The notes beneath the pieces are model-generated. The model had not been told where the DNA came from, ran no database searches, and saw only the letters and a program-made list of their open reading frames with translations. From the NCBI GenBank assembly GCA_020635915.1, contig JACJYU010000001.1, forward strand, positions 496,001 to 560,000: DNA of 64,000 nucleotides, written 5' to 3'. Position 1 is the stretch's first letter. Each line of letters opens with the position of its first letter. The position numbers and the translations under genes were made by a program. The DNA is from Flammeovirgaceae bacterium (GTDB taxonomy: Bacteria; Bacteroidota; Bacteroidia; Cytophagales; Cyclobacteriaceae). This document shows, one piece after another, positions 10,601 to 19,600 of this stretch.

Positions 10601-13600
10601 TTCAATACCAAGCCCACCACATTATCGCTGCATACGCTGGCATCCAATGCCGGTGAAATAACGGGTTCGGGGTCAATGGTCATGGTAATGGTTTGCTGGT
10701 TCCCCAGGCAGCCGTTAATCGTCCCTGTTGCTTCCACCACATATTGTACCGTAAGCGAGTTGTTGGTTGTATTGCGGTACACTTCACTTTGCAAATAATT
10801 GGCCGCCACCCCTGCCTGCGGTACCGCCACCTGAGTAACCGGTGTCAACGCCCCGGCCACCGTCCTGCTTACAATATTATAGTTGGCCGCCCCTACGCTT
10901 GTCCCGTTTGTGTTCAGCACAAGCCCCACGGTGGCATCGCTGCACACGCTTGCATCCAACGTAGTGGCCACTACCGGTTCGGGGTCTATGGTCATAATAA
11001 TGGTGACCTGGTCGCCCAGGCAGTTGTTGATCGTGCCCCTGGCTTCCACCACATATTGAACCGCAAGGGCCCCATTGGTTGTATTCCGGTACACCTCATT
11101 TTGCAAATAATTGGCAGCCACATTATTGGTAGGCGCCAATACCTGGCTAACAGGGGTCAATCCGGGCGACACCGTCCTGCTTACAATATTATAGTTGGCC
11201 GCAGGCACACTGGCACCAACGGTGTTCAACACTAAATTCACCGGGTTGTCACTGCACACAGAAGCGCTAAGGGCAGGCGAGATGACCGGTTCCGGATCTA
11301 TGGTTATCGTGATTGTCCTTTGATCGCCTAAACAACCATTTATGGTGCCAGTGGCCTCCACCACATAGTCCACCGTCAGCGAACCATTGGTGGTATTCCT
11401 ATACACCTCATTTTGCAGGTACCCTGCCGCCACGCCCATTGCCGGTGTGGCCACCTGGACCACGGGGGTTAGCCCAGGGTCAACCGTACGGCTAACGATA
11501 TTGTAGTTGGCGGCCCCCACGCTGGTACCATTGGTATTCAACACCAGGTTGACAATGTTATCGCTGCACACCGAGGCATCCAATGACGGGGAGATCACCG
11601 GTTCGGGCGCCACTGTAATGGTTATGGTTTGCTGGTCCCCCAGGCAGCCGTTAATTGTGCCCGTGGCCTCCACCACATATTGCACCGTAAGCGACCCCCC
11701 GGTGGTATTCCGGTACACTTCATTCTGGAGGTAGTTGGCCGCCACGTTTCCATTGGGCACCACCACTTGTGCAACAGGGGTTAATCCTCCCGCCACGGTG
11801 CGGCTTACAATATTGTAGTCCGCTGCCCCAATGCTGGTGCCGTTTGTGGCCAGGACCAGGTTGACCACCCCATCGCTGCAAACCGTTGCGTCCAGGGTGG
11901 TGGCAACCACCGGTTCGGGGTCTATGGTAATCGTTACCGTAACCATGTCCCCCAAACACCCATTGATATTTCCTACCGGTACTACGTCATAGCTCACCGT
12001 ACGTGGCGTGTTGGTCACGTTCCGGTAAATTTCATTTTTCAGGTATGTGGCAGGAACCCCATTGTTGGGCACTACCACCTGGGCCACCGGCACAAGGCTT
12101 GGGTGGACTGTCCTGCCCACAATATTATAGCCCGATGCCGCCACGCTTGCCCCGTTGGTCGCCAAGGTCAGGTTGACGATGTTGTCGCTACAAACCGTTC
12201 CGTTCAATGCTGCGGACAAGACCGGTTCGGGATCCACGGTTACCGTAACCGTAAACGGATCACCGCTACAAGGAACGCCACTGTTGGGGGTAATGGTATA
12301 GACTACATTTACCGATGCTGGGCCGGTATTGCGCCACACATCGTCCGCAATTTCATTGGCGGCCTTGCCCGCGCCAGCGCTGGGCGTCCCACCCACCTGT
12401 GACAACCCATTGGGGTTGACGGCAATATCAAAGTCGGTGGCGGCCACCGAAAAAGCACTGGTGGTCAGGTTGACGGCCACGGCCGCATCGCTGCACCGGG
12501 TGATGTTGGAATTGGAACCTACCGGTTCCGGGTCTACCGTTACGGTAATGGTGAACGGGTCCCCGGCACATCCTGCCAGGCTCATTGGGGTAATGGTGTA
12601 CACCACGTCCACGGGCAAGAGTCCTGTATTCCTCCAGATGTCATCGGCAATTTCTGTCGCTGCTTTACCAGCCCCTGCACTGGCGGTGCCCCCACTTAAC
12701 GTGAGCCCGTTGGCATTTACCGCAATGGTAAAATTATCCGCTGCCACGGAACCGGGCGTGGTGGCAATGTTGATCCCCACCACATCATCGCTACAACGGG
12801 TAATGGCATCGACTATACCCACCGGTTCAGGGTTGACCGTGATGGTCACCGTAAAGGCCGCCCCCTGGCAACCGGCAGCGCTTACCGGCACAATGGTGTA
12901 GACCACGTCTACGGGGTTAAGCCCGGTGTTGCGCCATACGTCATCCGCAATTTCATTCGATCCTTTTCCATTGCCGGCACTGGGCGTGCCTGCGCTTAGG
13001 GCCAAGCCATTTGGCGCAACCGCTATGTTGTAGCTGGAAGCCGCCACCGATGCCCCACTGGTTGTCAGGTTCACCCCTACCGCCACATCACTGCAACGCG
13101 TGGCCGCACTGTTGCTCCCCACAGGCGCGGGGTTAATGGTTGCCGTTACCGTAAACGGATCGCCCTGACAGCTTTCGGGGGCAGCACTTACCGGGGTAAT
13201 GGTGTAGACCACATTCACGGGCAACAGGCCTGTGTTGGTCCATTCGTCATCCGCAATTTCGTTGGCCAGTTTGCCCACCCCGGCACTGGGCGTGCCCGCA
13301 CTTTGAACCAGGCCATTGGGGTTAACGGCAATGTTGTACGTAGCTGCTGCCACGGCCGTGCCTAAAGTGGACAAGGTGACGCCCACGGGTATTTCACTGC
13401 ACACCAGGGTGGAGCTGTTGCTCCCCACCGGTTCGGGGTTAATGGTGGCGGTAATGGTGAAATCATTGCCCAGGCAGCCTGCAGCACTTATGGGGGTGAT
13501 CGTATACACCACGTTCACCGGAACGAGGCCAATGTTGCGCCAGGCGTCATCCGCAATTTCATTGGCCGCCTTGCCATTCCCCGCACTGCTGGTGCCCGCG

Positions 13601-16600
13601 CTTTGGATCAGGCCATTCGGGTTGACGACAATATTGAATGTAGTGGCGGCCACGGAACCACCGTTGGTGGTAATATTCACACCCAATACCTGATCACTGC
13701 AAAATGAAGAGGTGCTGTTGGCGCCCACGGGTTCAGGGCGTATGGTGGCCGTAACCGTAAAGGGGTTGCCCGGGCAACCCGCAGCACTAACGGGGGTAAC
13801 CGTATAGATCACATCCACCGGGACAAGCCCTGTGTTTTCCCATATGTCGTCCGCCAATTCATTGGCCGCTTTCCCATTGCCCGCGCTTACCGTTCCGCCC
13901 GACTGCGATAAACCGTTGGCATTGGTGGCAACATTGTAGGTGGCCGCTGCCACCGAGCCCGCATTGGTCGTCAGGGTAACCCCCACCGCCACATCGCTGC
14001 AACGCGTCACGCCACTATTGGCGCCCACCGGTTCCGGGTCCACGGTAACCGTTACCGTGAAGTTCGCCCCGAGACACCCGGCCCCGCTCACGGGCGTTAC
14101 CGTGTACACGACATTCACCGGGTTAAGGCCTGTATTTGTCCAGGCGTCATCGGCCAATTCGTTGGCCAGTTTACCTGCGCCTGCACTAACTGTTCCAGCG
14201 CTTTGCGTCAAGCCATTGGCATTGGTCGCAATATTGTAGGTGGCCGCGGGCACGGCAGTGCCACTGGTAGTAAGGTTTATCCCCAAAGGCAAGTCGCTAC
14301 AAACCGTGGCCGTACCATTACTGCCCACCGGGGCAGGCTGAACGGTAATTGTAACCGTAAAAGGATTGCCCGGGCACCCCAACGAACTCGTAGGCGTGAC
14401 GGTGTACACCACATCCTCGTTGACAAGGGTGAAGTTGGTCAGTACGTCCGTGATATTGGCCCCCGGCTGCGCCACGGTGCTTTCCCCGCCCACATTTCCA
14501 TTTGGGGCCGCTACCCAGCTATAGGTGGTGCCAACCGTAAGCCCATTGCCCATTCCCGTAATGTTCGCAGCGATGTCATAGGCCACGTTGTCCCCGCTGC
14601 AAATGGTTTTGGTGTCGATGGCCCCCACAGGCTCCGGCCTTACGGTTACGGTCAACGTGAAATCGGCCCCCACACAAGCCTGTGGGGCATTAAACCTTGG
14701 CGTTATCGTATAGGTAACCGCCACATTCGATGTAGTCGTGTTGGTATAGGTGTGGTTGATGGCCGCATTGGAAAAAGCCACCCTATCAGCTTCGGCCGGA
14801 ACATTCCCCGGATCGGAAGACACTACCGTATAGGTGAATTCACTCGGCAGGCTGTTGCCAAATGTATTGATGTTATCGGTTTGGATATCGTATACCAGGG
14901 GGGCATCACTACATAAGTTGATGGCATGGTCCTGGCCAACGGGCTGGGGATATACGTCAATCACCACGTTTTGTGTCGGGCCATTGCAGTATTCAAAGCC
15001 GGGCCCCGGGTCGATATCGATTTTAGGGGTTACGTCATAGATGACCTGGCCTACCCCTGCCGATGTATTGGTAAGGGTTTGGTTGATTTGGCCGGTACTG
15101 GAATTCCCCACTGATGCCCCACCTATCGGGCCCACCTTGCCCACTACCACCCAATCAAAAACGGTCCCCACCAAATTGGCCGTTAGGGTCAGTGTCCCGC
15201 TTACCGTCTGGCCGCTGCAAAGTCCGGCCGAGGCGGAAGAAGTCATCACCGGCCGGGCGTTGACCGTCACATTGAAAGGGGCAGCAGGGGGGCTGACGCA
15301 ACTATTGGCGTTGGTTTCGGTTACGGTGATGTTACCGCTGGTGGAACTCATGTTCACGATGATGGAACTTGTACCCTGGCCACTTACAATGGACCCCAAG
15401 GTCCCTGGCACGTTCCACGTGTAGGTTGACCCGCCCACCGGGCTGGAGATGGTATAATTTACGTTTTGCTGGTTGGCGCAGACGTTGTTGTCCCCCACGA
15501 TCACCGGGGCTGCCGGTGCGTTGTCCACGATGATGTTCATGGTATTGATATTGCCCGCACACCCTTCTGCCGAAGTCTCCTGCACGGTAATGGGGAGGCC
15601 GGGCCCCGCCACAGGATTTGGAAATTGAAGGAGCACAAAGAAGTCGGTTGGGTTACCTCCCCCAAATTTGACAAACTGGCCCGGGCCAGTAGGGATTACC
15701 CAATTGTAGGTAGAGCCGGGGTTCAAGTTGGGGTCTACCTGAAAGAGCAAGATACTGGTTCCTGCACATACCGTATAGGAAGCGGGGGTACTGCCATTAG
15801 GGGTCTCAATTGCGTTGTCCAACGGCCTGGGGTTGACCGTAATGTCCACCTGGGCAAAGTTGACGCAGTTGGTAAGCGTGTTGGTGACGCGCGCAAAGAA
15901 GGTCCTGCCGTCCACTACCCCGTCAATATCGCCCGGGGTGGCCACCGGTGTGACCATATCCGCTTCAAACCACGCAACGGCCCTTGGGGCCCCACCGTTC
16001 ACTATGTCGTCTTCCATTAGGGTCAAGTCCACATTGTCCGCGATGCCGATTCCCACCGGAAATTCCTCGCAATACACCGTTTCGGGGTTTCCCGTACCCG
16101 CAGGCCCGCCCGTAACCGCGTCCTGGGCAAGTGCGTCAGGCAACGGATTGACCGTGAAGGTCACCACCCCATCCTGTGTACATTGAGGAGTTACGTCCGT
16201 TCTGGTTACCCGCGTATAGACCTGGTCGGTACTGCTGACCATGATGTTCGCCACGATTTCATCTGCAGGCAAGCGAGTTGGCGCGATATAGTATTTAACC
16301 GTGTGGGCGGGGTTTCCACCATTCACGGTATTATCAAGGGTAGTCAAATAGGCCGGGGTCACGGTGGCATCGGTGGAACCATAAGTGTCCTCGCACAACT
16401 GGGGCAAAGGATCCACCGCCAACGGCAAGGCATGCCGTGTAATCGTTACCTGGTCATTGGTGGGGGAACAGGCCCCCAGGGCGCTGGAGATCGTCCAGGT
16501 AAAGGTATTGGCACCCACCTGGAGGTTGGAGACCGATGAAGTGGGGTCACTCGGATCGGCAATAATCGGCAAGGCACTTCCTGCGGAGGAAACCCTGATG

Positions 16601-19600
16601 TTGTCCAGCCAATGTTCGTCCATTGCCCCGTTGTTCCTGGCCCGCATCACTATTTGCAACGTATTTCCCGCCACGCCCACGCCTGCGGCCGACACCGTTT
16701 GAAACACCCCGTCCACCCCGTCACCATCGATGGCCCCAAACTGGGTCTCGCCCCCTCCATTGATTTTATAATACACCCGAATGTAGTCAGCCCCTGTTTG
16801 AACACCCGTTTCCGCAATGTCCGCGGCAATGTCAACCGGCCCCGTCAGGTTGATCACCTTCGACTCCCACACCACCTCCGTACTGTTGACATCCCTTGCC
16901 GATATCCTGCCATTGTCCACCATCAGCCAATCCGTGGCCGCAGTAAAAACATTTGGGTTGGGCAGGGTAATGGACCAATTGTTTGCCGGATGGGTGAAGC
17001 TTGTGGCATGGGGGTTTGGCCCGGTTATGCCCATTCCATTGTCGGAGGAGGGGAACGACTCATAATAGACGGCCGCCCCTATTGTCCACAGACCGGAGCC
17101 ACCATTGTCGGCAGGGGTGGCCGTGAGCGTTTCGGACGTGTTACAGGTAGAAAAATCAGGAAAATCCGCTGCAGCCGTGGGGTTCAAATCCTGTGTATGT
17201 TGCACGGCAGTACCTGAGGTACTCTTACACAAAGTGGGTGCCGTTTGGCTTTCCGCAAATGCATAATACGTTTGGGTGGCGTTGCTGGTGGGGGTAAATT
17301 GTTCCTGCCTGACGCCCCCGGTCACGCCAACCGCGGCAATCGTCCCGGCCGCGTTGGTAAACCATTGAATTAAATTCCCTGCGCCCGGGTCATCCACCCT
17401 AAGGGTGGCCCCTGTGGGGTCCACGGAGCAGGCCACACCGTCAACAGGGTTGGCGGGGGCGGCCGGCCGGGGGTTTACCACCAGGGCCGGGCTGCTGAAG
17501 GGCACGGCACCGGCACAACCGGTGGCCGTATTTTTCAACGCGGTAATGGTGACCACATAAGAGCCGGGAACACTTCCCCAATCGGAATAGGGTGGCGAGA
17601 TGGTGATCCGGCCCAGCCCATCGCTGGGCACATTTGTTTCCACATGGACGTTCCCATTGATATTATAGGTAAAGTCGTAATTGGCCACCACGTCCGGTGC
17701 CAGGTCCAAGATGGCGTCCGGGGGGTTGGTGCCCAGCCCGTCATCGCAGACCGCGGCCGTGGCGGTAAAGGAGTCCACCGTAGGCGGAGGGGTAGCGCTT
17801 ACCACCACTGTTGCCGACCCCGTAATATTCGCGTGGGGGGCAGTAACGGTACAGGTGGGCGTATTGTTGTCTGCTATGGAAAAGATTGTGTAGGTGCCCA
17901 CCCCGGGGTTGGAGATGGTAAACGGGGAGGTGGTGTTGTTTACAATAGGCTGGTTTGTGCCATTGATGGCGTACACCAGGTCCCATGGCCCCGTGCCCGT
18001 AAACGTGAAAACCACATCCGGTGCCGGGTTGCCGGCACAAACAGAGCCCCCTCCCGAAACGTTGGCGGTGGGGAGGGCATTTACCGTTATTTGAATTTCG
18101 TTGCTAAAGTCATCGGCACACACGCCAGAAGACACCCTTCTCCTATAGAAGGTGGTGCTGACAAGCACCGGGGGGTCGTAGGTAGCACCATTATTAATGC
18201 CTGCGGCAGGGCCAAACCCGACCCCACCCCCTGTGGCGGATTCTTCCCACAAGAAGGTATAGCTTGAGCCATCCCCCCCGCTGGGCGGGGTGGTTTCGCC
18301 AAGAATCGCAGGATCCTGGCCAGCACATATCGTTTGCGGGTTGTTGATAGCCCCGGCATTTACGTTCTGGTCTACCGTTACGGTGACAACATTCGAATAG
18401 GCTATATTATTTCCTCCTGCCGTACACACCCCGGATGTAACCCTTCTCCTATAGTAAGTGGTTACCACTACCCCGGCTGGAGGATTGTAGGAGGTGCCTA
18501 CCGCCCCCACGATTGTATTGAAGGGCCCGCCAGCACCAACGGTAGACTCCTCCCATTGGTAGGCATAATTGCTTCCATCGCCACCAGAAGCCAAAGTATT
18601 ATTGGAGAGGTTACCGGGGTTTCCGGGGGTTTCACAAATGGTCTGGTTGCCATTTATGGCCCCGCCCACCACCGGAACGTCCACCCTTATCTGGAATACA
18701 TTGGAGTAAGCATCAGCACAGTACCCTGAAGACACCCTTCTTCGGTACCAGGTGGTTTGCACCAATGCAGGGGGATTGTAGGTTAGGCCAGTCGCCCCAA
18801 CAATATCAGAAAATCCTGCCACCCCACTGGTAGTGGACTGTTCCCATTGGTAATTATAATTGGTCCCGTCCCCGCCCGATGCACTAGTGGCATTGGTAAA
18901 AGCTGGTGGGTTGTCACCCGAACAAATGGCCACCACCTGGGTCGTTCCAATTTCATTGGGGTGGTCAATTGCCCCGCCATTGTTCGTATCCGTGATGCGA
19001 AAGGTTATGGTCCGTACCGGACTGGTACAATTAAGGCCGGTACCCCATTGCTCTGTGACATAGTAATTAATAACCCTTTCCGCACTTGTAGTGGCTTTCA
19101 CTAATGCAGGGCTACCTTCGGTTATCGGGTTGAATGTCGCAGAGGTAGTGCTTGATTTTTCCAAATCCGTAAGCCCTGGATCGCGGTACCACCGCAACGT
19201 GCTTCCAGCCTGGGTCCGGGTGGCCGTGATGGTAAATGTTCCATTTCCATCCGTATCACAGTGGTTTGCTGTGTAGGCTACAGTAGGAATAGGTGGTGCA
19301 TCCACAATCTCCACGTAATTTTCAATGGAAACGGGGGCTGGGTTTGCCGGGTTACCTGGGTTATAAGGATTACAAATGTCCCAGTAATCCATTCGAACAT
19401 AAAAGCGCTGTCCCACGGCCTGGTTGTTTGTCAGGGTTGTGGTTATTTGCCCCATGTAGGTAAGGGCAGTGGCAGCAGTGACTGGGGCTGGGACTGGGAT
19501 GACCCCGTTAAAATCAGCCATCCCCACACTAGTGGGCGTAAATGCACCCGACACCAAGGTTCCCGTAGCATTGTTATTGGTTACCTGGGTGGTTCCCCCG

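Larger units (their letters stand above)
6040..14946 (-). repeat. Array of 29 PKD-like protein repeats
   Basis: I count 29 successive units of about 100 residues, most beginning with a [EA]PV-type tripeptide and ending in a strand such as TVTVDP or TITITIDP. The first unit begins with QPVGQDHAINLC (from 14946) and the last ends near 6040. The two ends are strongly diverged while the middle is regular; the middle holds two sub-arrays described separately. Each unit resembles the PKD-like domains found in Bacteroidota adhesins. Confidence 0.85.

Noticed and set aside
8797..14334. CRISPR-like regular repeats
   Set aside because: The regular period of about 300-312 bp is that of protein modules in an open frame; there are no short identical repeats with unique spacers and no cas genes.
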